64,000 nucleotides of DNA. Origin: Lentzea alba. Lineage in GTDB: Bacteria; Actinomycetota; Actinomycetes; Mycobacteriales; Pseudonocardiaceae. The stretch spans positions 62,001 through 126,000 of the forward strand of contig NZ_JAAMPJ010000001.1 in NCBI RefSeq assembly GCF_011067745.1. The letters run 5' to 3'. Shown piece after piece: positions 8,350 to 16,826 of this stretch. Both the position numbers and the translations under genes were made by a program. The notes beneath the pieces are model-generated. The model made no database searches. It was not told where the DNA came from and saw only the letters and a program-made list of their open reading frames with translations. Each line of letters starts with the position of its first letter. The stretch's first letter is position 1.

Positions 8350-11214
8350 GTGGCCGACCCGTTTTCCGCCGGACTGCTGATGGTGCTGGAGACCGTGCTG
8401 GAGCGCGTGCTGCTCGGTCTCTTCGACGTGGTGCACAAAGGTGCCCGGAACAAGAAGCGCCGGCGCGAGCTGACCAGACCGGGACCGCTGGTCGAACGGG
8501 TCAGCGCCGAGCTGGCCCGCGGTGAGCTGAGCACGGTCGAGCAGCACGAGTGGCAGGCCGCCGTGGACGCCGTGCGCGAGTCCATCGAGGCGTCGCTGCC
8601 GTTGCGCGACGACGAGGCACTGCGGGTGATGCTGACGCCCGAGTCGTTGCGGGCGTACGTGGTGTCCAGGTCGGAGAGGATCCGGCGGGCGGCGGGGTTG
8701 TCCGACCACGCGTCGGCGGTCTACGACGCGTTGCTGATGCGGGTGTGCGTCGCCGTCGTGGAACTGGTGTGGTCGCAACCGGAGTACGCGCGCAGGCTCG
8801 CCGTGGAGATGTTCCGGATCGGCCGGGCGACCGCGGACGCCGTGGCACGCCTCGCCGACCAGCAGCAACTGGCGCTGACCACGGCACACCGGGACTTCGA
8901 GGACCGGTACGCCGATCAGGTCGCGCATTCGCTGGGCGGACTGGAGCTGTTCGGTGTCTCACGCGGACGAGCACCGCGCAGACATTCGTTCGACACCTCG
9001 TACGTATCGCTGGCGGTGGCGAAGGTCGGTGACACGGACGAGCTGACCGGTGCCGGTCTGCCGGTGGCGGCTGCGCTGGCGGACACACCGCGGGTGTTGA
9101 TCAGGGGTGGCGCGGGGGCGGGCAAGACCACGTTCCTGCGCTGGCTCGCGATGAACGCGCTGGGCGAGACGCGAACCTCGGGCAACGAGTGGCTAGGGCT
9201 GGTGCCGTTCTTCGTGCCGCTGCGGCAGTACCCGACGCTGCCGAAGCCGGAGGAGCTCATCTCCTCGACCGCCGCGATGATCGAGGAGGAGAAACCCGCC
9301 GGGTGGGTCACCGCGCGGCTCAAGGAGGGTCGCGCGCTCGTTCTGATCGACGGCGTGGACGAACTGGTGTGGGAGCGGCGGGAGGAAGCGCGCCAGTGGC
9401 TCTGCCGGCTGGTGAACGCCTACCCGGAGGCGCGGTACGCGATCACGACCCGCCCGGCGGCCGTGCCGGAGAACTGGCTGGAGGAGTGCGGCTTCGCGGC
9501 GTTCGACCTGTTGCCGTTGAGCGACAAGGGTGTGCGCGACTTCGTGGAGGCCTGGCACACCGCCGCCCGTGACGAACCGGGGCTGACGCGGGACGCGCGG
9601 GTGTGGCTGACCGAGTGCGAGGCACGGCTGGTGGGAACGCTGGCGAAACGTCCCGACCTGCGGCGGCTGGCGTCGAGTCCGTTGCTGGCCGGGTTGTTGT
9701 GCGCGTTGCACCAGGACCGGAACATGCACCTGCCGCGCGATCGGAGGTCGCTGTACGAGGCGGCGCTGGACCTGTTGCTGGTGCGGTGGGACGAGGACCG
9801 CGGCCTCGCGCTGCCGTCGTTCTCGAAGGAGGAGCAGCTCGTTCTGCTGCAGCGGTTCGCGTACTCGTTGGTGCGCAACCGGGAGCTGATGGTGCCGCGC
9901 TCCGAAGCGGTGCACCGGCTCGGCAACGCGATGCGCGGGTTGCGGTCGCACGACATCGACGCGGATGACGCGATGCAGCGGTTGCTCGAACGGGCGGGGC
10001 TGCTGCGGGAGGTGTCGTCCGAACGCGTGCAGTTCGTGCATCGGACGTTCCGGGACTACCTGGCAGCCAAGGAGGTCGTCGACGCCGGTGACCTGAACCT
10101 GCTGGTGGACAGGGCACATCTGGACGAGTGGCACGACGTCGTGGTGATGGCCGTCGCGCACGCCCGGCCCCGCGAACGCGCTCGCGTGTTGATGGAACTG
10201 CTGGCGGGCAACGATGACACGCGCAAGGACGAACGCGGGCGGGACAAGCTGCGGTTGCTCGCGCTGGCCTGCCTCGACCAGGCCGACGTGATCGAACCGG
10301 AGACGGCACGGGCGCAGGTCACCCAGGCCGCCGCCGCGCTGATCCCGCCGAAGAGCTTCGCGCACGCGGATGCCTTGTCCGAGGCCGGTTCGTTCGTGGT
10401 CGACCTGCTGCCGGGTCCGGAAGCCGCCGACGAGGCCGCGTACGTCGTGCGGACGCTGGCCAACATCGGCGGGGAGGCCGCCTGGGAACGGATCGCGGAG
10501 TTCGTGGCGGTGGATCACGCGATGGTCATCGACGAGCTGCTGCGGGCGTGGCGGAACACTCCCGACGCGGAGAAGTACGCCAAGACCGTGCTGTCCAAGG
10601 TGGATTTCGGCGACCGGCGGGTCGACGTGCGGGGCTGGCACCGGATCCAGTTCATCATGCACCTGGAGAAGCTGCGGTACGTGCGGTGCATCGGCAACAT
10701 CAACCCGCTCGACCCGCTGGGCGTCATGCCGTCGCTGCACCGGCTGGAGCTGTGGCAGAACGAGGTCCTGCGCGACCTCGCACCGCTGGCCGGTTCGAGG
10801 TCGTTGCGGGAGCTGCACCTGAGCCGGTGCCGTCCGCTCGGGCGGATCGACCTCACGCCGGTGAAGGACCTCGACGAGCTGCACCTGCACTTCAGCCGGG
10901 TCGACCTGGCGTCACTGGCCGGCGGTCTGGTGCGGCGGCTGCAGATTCGCGACTCCGCGCTCGACGACGGGCTGGCCGCGTTGCCGCAGCTGCCCGCGTT
11001 GCGCGAGCTGGCGATCGACCACCGCCCGCCCCACTCGCTTGCGGGGCTCGAGCGGTGGCCGACCATCGTCGCTCTGGAGGTGTTCGGTGTGCCGGTCGCG
11101 GACGACCTGCGGGCGTTGCCGAAGCTGGAGCACCTCGTCGTGCACCAGCCGGAATCACTTGCCCGGCTGGAGGAACTGCGTCAGGAACTCCCTGCGATCC
11201 GCGTCACCACCTGA
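8350..11214 (+). CDS. NACHT-domain STAND NTPase with leucine-rich repeats (bacterial NLR-like)
   Basis: 954 aa from a GTG start. Residues 1-210 are a helical N-terminal domain of the kind found before bacterial NACHT modules; residues 249-267 hold Walker A (LIRGGAGAGKTTFLRWL), about 329-340 Walker B (ALVLIDGVDEL), followed by the NACHT sensor strand YAITTRPAA and winged-helix segments. From about residue 780 to the end at least six leucine-rich repeats can be read (LHRLELWQN, LRELHLSRC, LDELHLHFS, LRELAIDHR, IVALEVFGV, LEHLVVHQP). Bacterial NACHT proteins include antiphage sensors that oligomerise on ligand binding. No obvious effector domain is fused; the N-terminal helices may signal. Ends overlapping the convergent nuclease gene by 11 bp. 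Confidence 0.85.
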   Translation: MADPFSAGLLMVLETVLERVLLGLFDVVHKGARNKKRRRELTRPGPLVERVSAELARGELSTVEQHEWQAAVDAVRESIEASLPLRDDEALRVMLTPESLRAYVVSRSERIRRAAGLSDHASAVYDALLMRVCVAVVELVWSQPEYARRLAVEMFRIGRATADAVARLADQQQLALTTAHRDFEDRYADQVAHSLGGLELFGVSRGRAPRRHSFDTSYVSLAVAKVGDTDELTGAGLPVAAALADTPRVLIRGGAGAGKTTFLRWLAMNALGETRTSGNEWLGLVPFFVPLRQYPTLPKPEELISSTAAMIEEEKPAGWVTARLKEGRALVLIDGVDELVWERREEARQWLCRLVNAYPEARYAITTRPAAVPENWLEECGFAAFDLLPLSDKGVRDFVEAWHTAARDEPGLTRDARVWLTECEARLVGTLAKRPDLRRLASSPLLAGLLCALHQDRNMHLPRDRRSLYEAALDLLLVRWDEDRGLALPSFSKEEQLVLLQRFAYSLVRNRELMVPRSEAVHRLGNAMRGLRSHDIDADDAMQRLLERAGLLREVSSERVQFVHRTFRDYLAAKEVVDAGDLNLLVDRAHLDEWHDVVVMAVAHARPRERARVLMELLAGNDDTRKDERGRDKLRLLALACLDQADVIEPETARAQVTQAAAALIPPKSFAHADALSEAGSFVVDLLPGPEAADEAAYVVRTLANIGGEAAWERIAEFVAVDHAMVIDELLRAWRNTPDAEKYAKTVLSKVDFGDRRVDVRGWHRIQFIMHLEKLRYVRCIGNINPLDPLGVMPSLHRLELWQNEVLRDLAPLAGSRSLRELHLSRCRPLGRIDLTPVKDLDELHLHFSRVDLASLAGGLVRRLQIRDSALDDGLAALPQLPALRELAIDHRPPHSLAGLERWPTIVALEVFGVPVADDLRALPKLEHLVVHQPESLARLEELRQELPAIRVTT

Positions 11215-12016
11215 TGTCGGACAGGCTGCCCAACGGCTTGCGCTCGGACTCGTCGAGCAGCTGGACGGCAGCCGTGTCGGCGGCGTGCAGCTCGGCCGGG
11301 AAGGTGAAGTTCACCCGCTTCTCCAGCTCGGCCACCGACACCTGGAACACGCGGAACTCGTCCAGGTCGAGCGCCTCGGCCAGGACGAGGTTCTGCGTGA
11401 GCAGGAACGCGCTGCAGCGCAGCTCGCCGTTCACCACGAACGCGATCGCCTTGTAGAACTCGCGCGGGATCGCGACGCTGCGGAACACCCGGTCGTCGGC
11501 GTTGAAGACGGGCCCGCCGTAGACGCTGACCTTGAGGTTGTCGACGTCGACGTCCGCGAGCACCGCGTCCTCGAGCCGCCCCCAGAGCCCTTCCTTCGTG
11601 CTCTGGTTGAAGTCGTCCATCTGCGGCGTGATGTTCGTGAAGAAGAACGAGTCCCTGTTCGCCTTCTGCGCCTCGGCCTTCGGGCCCCAGCACAGGTCGG
11701 CGCGGCGCGCGAGGTGGCCGCGGTCGAGCCTGTTGTCGCGGTAGAGCTCGTCACCGGTCTGGAACTGCGCCGGGAGCCGAGGGTCCTTGATGAACGGGAT
11801 GTTGCTGCGGCTCAAGGCCTTCATCTCGCCACCGTCGATGTTCCACGCCACCCAGATCGCGAACTTGCGCGACTTGCTCAACGCGAGCGAGAAGTGCGTG
11901 TAGTCGATCGTCGTCGAGCCGTCGAGCTCGACCGCGTCGTCGGCTCCCGACTCGGTCAGCACCGGGATCCCAGCGGTGGTGCCGAGGAACTTCGCGTCAA
12001 AACCTGCGCTGGTCAT
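11204..12016 (-). CDS. DNA/RNA non-specific endonuclease (NUC1/EndoG family), cytoplasmic
   Basis: 270 aa. It has the beta-beta-alpha-metal nuclease signature: DRGHLARRAD with His101 as general base and the metal-binding Asn128 in FFFTNITPQMDDFNQ; downstream VSVYGGPVF and IPREFYKAI are family strands. Such enzymes cut single- and double-stranded DNA and RNA. There is no signal peptide (start MTSAGFDAKF), so unlike most secreted bacterial NUC1 nucleases it probably stays in the cytosol, where it would be toxic unless controlled. It is convergent with, and overlaps, the NACHT gene; a functional link is only inference. Confidence 0.88.
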   Translation of the reverse strand: MTSAGFDAKFLGTTAGIPVLTESGADDAVELDGSTTIDYTHFSLALSKSRKFAIWVAWNIDGGEMKALSRSNIPFIKDPRLPAQFQTGDELYRDNRLDRGHLARRADLCWGPKAEAQKANRDSFFFTNITPQMDDFNQSTKEGLWGRLEDAVLADVDVDNLKVSVYGGPVFNADDRVFRSVAIPREFYKAIAFVVNGELRCSAFLLTQNLVLAEALDLDEFRVFQVSVAELEKRVNFTFPAELHAADTAAVQLLDESERKPLGSLSDIRW

Positions 12017-12100
12017 GTGTCTCCCCCTACTGGTTCACCTGCAGGGTCGACACATCCCACAGAGCCGTTAGCCGGATACACCCGAACGGCCCAGTGTTCA

Positions 12101-12550
12101 TCAGTTCTTCTTGACCAGTTTGCCGTCCGGGGCGATCGCGAACCACTCGTCGTCGACGCCCTGACCGTTCAGGTCGCCGGCCACCTGGTCTCCCACGTAG
12201 TAGTACAGCGGCCACTTTCCGTACACGGCCTGTGAGCTCTCGTCGATCTGCGAGACCAGGTTCGTGTCGGCGCCGTCCTTCGCCTCCACTGTGGACTGTG
12301 CGGTGAGTGCGGGCCAGACGGCGATGCAGTCGGCGTCACACGCGCTGGACTTGTTCTCGTCCTTGGTGAACGCGTAGAGCGTCCGTCCCGTTTGGTCTAC
12401 CAGGATCGGGCCGAGGTCGGACTGCGCGATCTTCACTTCGGCCTTCGCCGGCACCTCCTGTTGCGGAGTTGCTTGCGGCGCCCCGTTTCCGCAGGCAGCG
12501 AGGCCCGCCAGCAGTGTCGGCAGCAGGAGAATTCCCATACGTGCGCGCAT
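12101..12550 (-). CDS. Lipoprotein with secreted-repeat (Lipoprotein_15, COG4315) domain
   Basis: 149 aa from the ATG at 12550. A lipobox (LAGLAAC, Cys20) follows a short hydrophobic leader, so the mature protein is membrane anchored. The body carries the COG4315 repeats: GPILVDQTGRTLYAFTKD with CDADCIAVWPAL, and a second unit around VYGKWPLYYYVGD ... DEWFAIAPDGK. Function of the family is unknown; members bind or respond to redox and envelope conditions in some bacteria. Divergent from the CHRD gene and preceded by an ECF-type promoter identical in its elements to that gene's. Longer readings to 13081 run antisense to the CHRD gene. Confidence 0.85.
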   Translation of the reverse strand: MRARMGILLLPTLLAGLAACGNGAPQATPQQEVPAKAEVKIAQSDLGPILVDQTGRTLYAFTKDENKSSACDADCIAVWPALTAQSTVEAKDGADTNLVSQIDESSQAVYGKWPLYYYVGDQVAGDLNGQGVDDEWFAIAPDGKLVKKN

Positions 12551-12586
12551 CTTCGTCTCCAAAGTGGTCGTTCCTGTTCCGCCACC

Positions 12587-12614
12587 AACACGTATTGAGA
12601 CGTCGTTCGGTTCA
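12587..12614 (-). promoter_or_regulatory. ECF-sigma-type promoter of the lipoprotein gene
   Basis: On the minus strand TGAACC (complement of 12609-12614), a 16-nt spacer and CGTGTT (complement of 12587-12592), continuing GGTGGCG. It lies 37 nt before the lipoprotein start. TGAACC-N16-CGTgt is the class of promoter read by SigL-type ECF sigma factors in mycobacteria. No ECF gene of that group is in this window. Confidence 0.65.
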
Positions 12615-12628
12615 CTAACGAACTTCTT

Positions 12629-12656
12629 TGAACCGGATCTGGGCCGCGTCCGTGTT
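12629..12656 (+). promoter_or_regulatory. ECF-sigma-type promoter of the CHRD gene
   Basis: TGAACC at 12629-12634, 16-nt spacer, CGTGTT at 12651-12656, continuing GGTGGCG. Both hexamers, the spacing and the 7 bases after the -10 are the same as in the divergent promoter at 12587-12614, with the two -35 elements 14 bp apart. It lies 59 nt before the CHRD start. Confidence 0.65.
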
Positions 12657-12715
12657 GGTGGCGTCGGGTCCGCCAGACCCCCCGACTCCCACCGCGGAGC
12701 CTTGGAGTAAACCCC

Positions 12716-13930
12716 ATGTATGTCAACAAAACTGTCGCTGCCGCATGCCTTCTGGGCACCACGGCGGCACTGGGTGTCGTGACACCCGCGTCCGCTGCCC
12801 AGGACGCCGTCACGGTGAAGATCACGAACCAGGCCGGTTACGAGGCCACCTTCTGCGCCGCCGACGTTCTCGAGGGCCGTTGTCTGGACGGCGCCAAGAA
12901 GGGCGAGTCGCGCACCTTCACCGTGAAGCCGGGCAGCGGCCCGATCGAGGTCCGGGTCGTCGTCAAGAACGGCGGCTCGGTCTTCCAGAACTTCACCGCG
13001 GACGGCCCCGCGCTGAACATCGACGCCGGCGGCTCGGCGCAGAACCCGACCGCGACCAAAGCCGGCGGTCACGGTGAGCACGGCGGTCAGGCCCCGGCGC
13101 CGACCACCCCGGCACCTGCCCCGGTCAAGGGCAAGCCGATGTTCTTCTCCGCCGACCTGGACGGCGAGCAGGAGGTTCCCACCCCTGGTGGCCCGGCCGT
13201 GGGCGACGCGGACGGGTCAGCGAAGGCGCTGGTCGAGGTCCGCGGCGACCGCGTGACGTTCGCGGTCGAGTGGAAGAAGACGGCCCAGCTCACCCTCGGC
13301 CACATCCACCAGGGCGTGGCCGGCCAGAACGGCCCGGTGAAGGTCAACCTCTTCACCACCCCGATGCCGGAGACGCTGTCCGCGGCCGCGGGCCAGACCG
13401 TGATCGCCCCGTTGCTCGCCGACGACATCCGGAAGAACCCGGCGGGCTTCTACGTGAACCTGCACAGCACCGACCGGCCAGGCGGCGCCGTCCGCGCCCA
13501 GCTCAAGCCGCTCGGCAAGCAGGTCAACCCGCTCGACATCATCAAGGGCGGCAAGCTCCGCGCGTTCTCCAACGGCGCGCAGGAGGTGCCCGTCGCGGGC
13601 GGTCCGAAGGTCGGCGACCCGGACGGCCAGGCCGTCACCTTCGTGCAGCCCAACGGCACCGGCGTCGACTTCTCGCTGGCCTGGGTGAACATCGACGCGC
13701 CGACCCTCGGCCACGTGCACCAGGGCGCCAAGGGCACCAACGGCCCGGTGAAGATCACGTTCTTCGGCACGGCCGTCCCGAACGGCGTCTTCGCGGTGTC
13801 CGGCACGGCCGGCGCTGACAAGACGACCCTGGACGCGCTGAAGAAGTCGCCGAAGGACTTCTACTCGAACCTCCACACGGGACCGTTCCCCGGCGGCGCG
13901 GTGCGCGGCCAGTTCACCACCCACCAGTGA
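12716..13930 (+). CDS. Secreted protein with two CHRD domains
   Basis: 404 aa. A signal peptide (MYVNKTVAAACLLGTTAALG ... ASAA, about 27 residues) is followed by an 80-residue beta-rich domain with two Cys, a His/Gly/Pro/Ala-rich linker (about 113-137), and two tandem CHRD domains: LDGEQEVPTPGGPAVGDADG ... LGHIHQGVAGQNGPV ... FYVNLHSTDRPGGAVRAQ, then the same series from GAQEVPVAGGPKVGD to FYSNLHTGPFPGGAVRGQ. CHRD repeats were named after chordin; in bacteria they are extracellular and of unknown role. Likely co-expressed with the divergent lipoprotein through matching ECF promoters. A strong terminator follows. Confidence 0.85.
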   Translation: MYVNKTVAAACLLGTTAALGVVTPASAAQDAVTVKITNQAGYEATFCAADVLEGRCLDGAKKGESRTFTVKPGSGPIEVRVVVKNGGSVFQNFTADGPALNIDAGGSAQNPTATKAGGHGEHGGQAPAPTTPAPAPVKGKPMFFSADLDGEQEVPTPGGPAVGDADGSAKALVEVRGDRVTFAVEWKKTAQLTLGHIHQGVAGQNGPVKVNLFTTPMPETLSAAAGQTVIAPLLADDIRKNPAGFYVNLHSTDRPGGAVRAQLKPLGKQVNPLDIIKGGKLRAFSNGAQEVPVAGGPKVGDPDGQAVTFVQPNGTGVDFSLAWVNIDAPTLGHVHQGAKGTNGPVKITFFGTAVPNGVFAVSGTAGADKTTLDALKKSPKDFYSNLHTGPFPGGAVRGQFTTHQ

Positions 13931-13943
13931 CCACCTGAATAGA

Positions 13944-13978
13944 GGCGCCGCGGCCGCGACCCCCACGGCCGCGGCGCC
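13944..13978 (+). terminator. Hairpin terminator after the CHRD gene
   Basis: Perfect 13-bp stem GGCGCCGCGGCCG / CGGCCGCGGCGCC with a 9-nt loop, 14 nt past the CHRD stop. Confidence 0.8.
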
Positions 13979-14006
13979 GTCCCGCACGAGGAGTAGGTTG
14001 CTCCGA

Positions 14007-14516
14007 ATGGACGCTGCGGACGAGGCCCGTCTCCTCGAAGAGGAGCTCGAGGAGAACCCGAACGACCGGGAGGCCCTGCTGCTGGGGGTCGCGAAGGCGT
14101 GGCGCGAGGCCGGAGACCACGGCCGGGCGATCGAGCTGCTGACCGAGGCGGTCGAGCTCGACGTCGAGGACGGCGACTGCCCGAGGGTCCTGCTGGCCGA
14201 GGTGCTGTTCGACGCCGGCCGGGACGACGAGGCACGGGCCCAGCTGCACGCCCTGAGGCTGAGCCGGCCGGACTCCCCGGAGCCGTACCACCAGGCCGCC
14301 GACCTGATGCGCAAACGCGGCGAGTTCGCCGAAGCGCTGACCTGGTTCGACCTCGCGGTCGCCCGGCTGGACCCCGACGAACGGGCTCGCAGCTACCTCA
14401 CCGTGGGCCGGCTCCAGGTGCGCCGGAGGCTCGGCCTGCCTCCGGACGACCTGGACACGTCGGTCGAACATCTGGACCGGCACCTGGACGAGGTCGTGCG
14501 GAAGCTGCGCTCGTAG
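14007..14516 (+). CDS. Tetratricopeptide-repeat protein
   Basis: 169 aa from the ATG at 14007, preceded by GAGGAG (13988-13993); a TTG at 13998 is an alternative start. The first two thirds are TPR-like helix pairs (LEEELEENPNDREALLLGVAKAWREAGDHGRAIELLTEAVEL, split at each 34-residue unit; next unit RVLLAEVLFDAGRDDEARAQLHALRL; then EPYHQAADLMRKRGEFAEALTWFDLAV). TPR solenoids mediate protein contacts. No partner gene is obvious; it is convergent with the SulP gene. Confidence 0.75.
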   Translation: MDAADEARLLEEELEENPNDREALLLGVAKAWREAGDHGRAIELLTEAVELDVEDGDCPRVLLAEVLFDAGRDDEARAQLHALRLSRPDSPEPYHQAADLMRKRGEFAEALTWFDLAVARLDPDERARSYLTVGRLQVRRRLGLPPDDLDTSVEHLDRHLDEVVRKLRS

Positions 14517-14537
14517 CCGGCCGCCCCGGTGACGTTC

Positions 14538-15866
14538 CTATCTCCCGACCAGTTCGACGGTCCTGCCTGCCCGGCGCGACTCGTCCACCCACTGGTCGAT
14601 GGCCTGCCCGCAGGCCTGGTCGAGGTGCCGGACCCCGCTCAGATCCATCCGGACGTGCTCCCGGTCGACCCGGTCCAGCGCGTCCAGCAACCGGGGCAGC
14701 CGCAGGAAGGTCGCGTTGCCCTTGAGCGCGACTCCCTCCGGCGTCTCGACCACCGACAACCTGGACACGTCCCAGGCGGTCTTGATCACGGCGGCCAGCA
14801 GGCCGACCACCGTGCCGGTCAGCAGGTCGGTGGCGACGATCAGCCCGGCGGTCAGGACGAGGACGAAACCCTCCGCCTTGTCGGTGCGCCACAACCTGGC
14901 CACCTCGCGCAGGCCGAGCAGCTTCCACCCCGCGTGCACCAGCACGGCGGCCAGCACCGCGACCGGGATCAACGTCAGCAACCCCGGCAGCAGCACCACG
15001 AACAACAGCAACCAGACACCGTGCAACACCCGTGAAGCCCGAGTGCGCGCGCCGGCTGACACGTTGGCCGCGCTGCGCACGATCACCGCCGTCATCGGCA
15101 GAGCGCCGAGCAGACCGCAGATCGTGTTGCCCACGCCCTGCGCGACCAGTTCGCGGTTGTAGCGCGTGCGCGGGCCGTCGTGCATGCGGTCGACGGCGGC
15201 GGCGCTGAACATGCTCTCCGCGGACGCGACCAGTGCGAACACGATCGCCGTGCCGACGACTCCGGTGTCCAGCAACGAGAAGTCCGGCAGGTGGACGTCG
15301 GTGGACAGCGTGCCGACGGAGATCCGGTCGACCGGTGAGGCGAACACCGCGGCCAGCGCGGTGCACACGACCACGCCGACCAGCACGCCCGGCACGACGC
15401 GCAGCGGAGTTCGTTGCCACAACAGCATGATCACGACGGTGAGCAGGCCGAGCGCCAACGCGACCGGTGCCACGACCAGATGCTTGAGCTGCCCGAACAC
15501 CAGCACCAGCCCGATGCCGGCCAGCATGCCCTGCACCACGGACGGCGAGATCGCCCGGAACCACCGCCCGCACCTCGTTAAGCCCAGCAGGACCTGCAAC
15601 AACCCGGCGCCCAGGACGATCACGCCGAGTGCCTCGATCCCGTGCTTGCCAACGGCATCCGCCACCAGCACCGTCAGCCCGGCGGCCGGCCCGCTCACCT
15701 GCATCGTGCTGCCCGGCAGGAGGCCGACGACGATGCCGCCGACCACACCGGTCACGATCCCGAGCTCGGCCGGCACCCCGGACGCCACCGCCACACCCAC
15801 GCACAGCGGCAGCGCCACGAGGAAGACCACGACCGATGCGCCGAGATCGGCCCAATACCTCTTCAT
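14538..15866 (-). CDS. SulP-family anion (probable bicarbonate) transporter
   Basis: 442 aa from the ATG at 15866 (MKRYWADLGASVVVFLVALP), with AAGGG 10 nt upstream. About eleven hydrophobic helices with SulP features: ALPLCVGVAVASGVP in helix 1, TMQVSGPAAGLTVLVAD (helix 3), and ALPMTAVIVRSAANVSAGARTR. The C-terminus holds a short STAS-like segment (VRMDLSGVRHLDQACGQAIDQW). SulP members carry sulfate, bicarbonate or dicarboxylates. The carbonic anhydrase gene ends 13 nt upstream, so the two form an operon, favouring bicarbonate as substrate; this is inference. Reading in the next frame over the same region is a shadow. Confidence 0.88.
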   Translation of the reverse strand: MKRYWADLGASVVVFLVALPLCVGVAVASGVPAELGIVTGVVGGIVVGLLPGSTMQVSGPAAGLTVLVADAVGKHGIEALGVIVLGAGLLQVLLGLTRCGRWFRAISPSVVQGMLAGIGLVLVFGQLKHLVVAPVALALGLLTVVIMLLWQRTPLRVVPGVLVGVVVCTALAAVFASPVDRISVGTLSTDVHLPDFSLLDTGVVGTAIVFALVASAESMFSAAAVDRMHDGPRTRYNRELVAQGVGNTICGLLGALPMTAVIVRSAANVSAGARTRASRVLHGVWLLLFVVLLPGLLTLIPVAVLAAVLVHAGWKLLGLREVARLWRTDKAEGFVLVLTAGLIVATDLLTGTVVGLLAAVIKTAWDVSRLSVVETPEGVALKGNATFLRLPRLLDALDRVDREHVRMDLSGVRHLDQACGQAIDQWVDESRRAGRTVELVGR

Positions 15867-15879
15867 CACGTCGAAACCC

Positions 15880-16452
15880 TTACAGCGGAAGGAAAGCGTG
15901 CTCGGCACACGCGGAGACCTCGCCGGTCTCGATGTCGTAGAACCAGCCGTGCACGCGCAAGCTGCCCTCCGCCACGCGCTGGGCGATGAACGGGTAGTCC
16001 AGCAGGACCTGCAGCTGCGCCCGGACGTGCTCCTGCCCCTCCGCGCGCATCGCCGGATCGGACAGCTCGCCTGGTGGCTTGGGCCGCAGCCAGCCGCGCA
16101 TCGCGGGCAGGTGGTCGATGCCGCCGCCGTTCAGTGCGCCCACCGCACCGCAATGGGAATGGCCGCAGACGACGATCTCGCTGACCCCGAGGTGCAGCAC
16201 CGCGAACTCGATGGTGGCCATCTCGCTGGACGGTGCGGTCAGCGAGTAGGGCGGGATGACGTTTCCGGCCGTGCGGAGTTCGAACAACGAACCCGGCTCG
16301 GCACCGGTGATCTGCGCCGTCACGATCCGCGAATCAGCGCACGTGATGAACATCGTGCTGGGCTGCTGACCTTGGGCCAGCTTCTTGCCGATGGCTCGGG
16401 AACGCGACTTGGCGTGTGCGCGGGCATGCTGAACAAAGCGATGGAAGTCCAT
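15880..16452 (-). CDS. Beta-class carbonic anhydrase
   Basis: 190 aa. Interconverts CO2 and bicarbonate using Zn. The zinc ligands and catalytic dyad are seen: ITCADSR (Cys38, Asp40, Arg42) and VVCGHSHCGA (His98, Cys101). Length fits the beta class. No signal peptide, so cytoplasmic. First gene of an operon with the SulP transporter 13 nt downstream, an arrangement that suggests coupled bicarbonate uptake or hydration. Confidence 0.94.
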   Translation of the reverse strand: MDFHRFVQHARAHAKSRSRAIGKKLAQGQQPSTMFITCADSRIVTAQITGAEPGSLFELRTAGNVIPPYSLTAPSSEMATIEFAVLHLGVSEIVVCGHSHCGAVGALNGGGIDHLPAMRGWLRPKPPGELSDPAMRAEGQEHVRAQLQVLLDYPFIAQRVAEGSLRVHGWFYDIETGEVSACAEHAFLPL

Positions 16453-16511
16453 GGGAATCCCTCACTGCTAAGGAAAAAGTGTTCGATTTGATCGGGTAGT
16501 GGGGACCGCGA

Positions 16512-16826
16512 TCAGTTCCGGAACACCTGCAGCGCAGGGGGTGTGCGCCAAACCACTATCGGTTCGGCGGAAGACACGAGCACCAGGTTCGGCGCGGCAT
16601 GTGGTTCGAACACCGTCACGAACGACGGCCTGACCACAGTGGACACTCGCTCGACGGACGTCACGAGCCCGCGCAGCCGGCTCGTCTCGCGCTCCTCGCG
16701 GGGCGCTTCCTCCTTGGGCACCGAAGTCTTGGACTTCGGCGGTGGCGCGCCGATCGACACGGGCGTGACGGCCGGTGCCAGCACAGCGCACAGGGCGACC
16801 ACGACAGCCAGCAGAACGCTGCGCAT
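16512..16826 (-). CDS. Small secreted hypothetical protein
   Basis: 104 aa. A clear signal peptide (MRSVLLAVVVALCAVLAPAV, cleavage near residue 20-27) precedes a charged linker rich in Lys/Glu/Arg and a C-terminal beta-like segment (VVRPSFVTVFEPHAAPNLVLVSS). I recognise no domain. It stands 59 bp upstream of the carbonic anhydrase gene on the same strand and 248 bp from the divergent TIR-STAND gene; that intergenic stretch (16827-17074) shows nothing beyond a ribosome binding site. Confidence 0.6.
   Translation of the reverse strand: MRSVLLAVVVALCAVLAPAVTPVSIGAPPPKSKTSVPKEEAPREERETSRLRGLVTSVERVSTVVRPSFVTVFEPHAAPNLVLVSSAEPIVVWRTPPALQVFRN

Noticed and set aside
9193..10890. 565-codon minus-strand frame opposite the NACHT gene
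   Set aside because: Gln/His/Arg-rich shadow without motifs.
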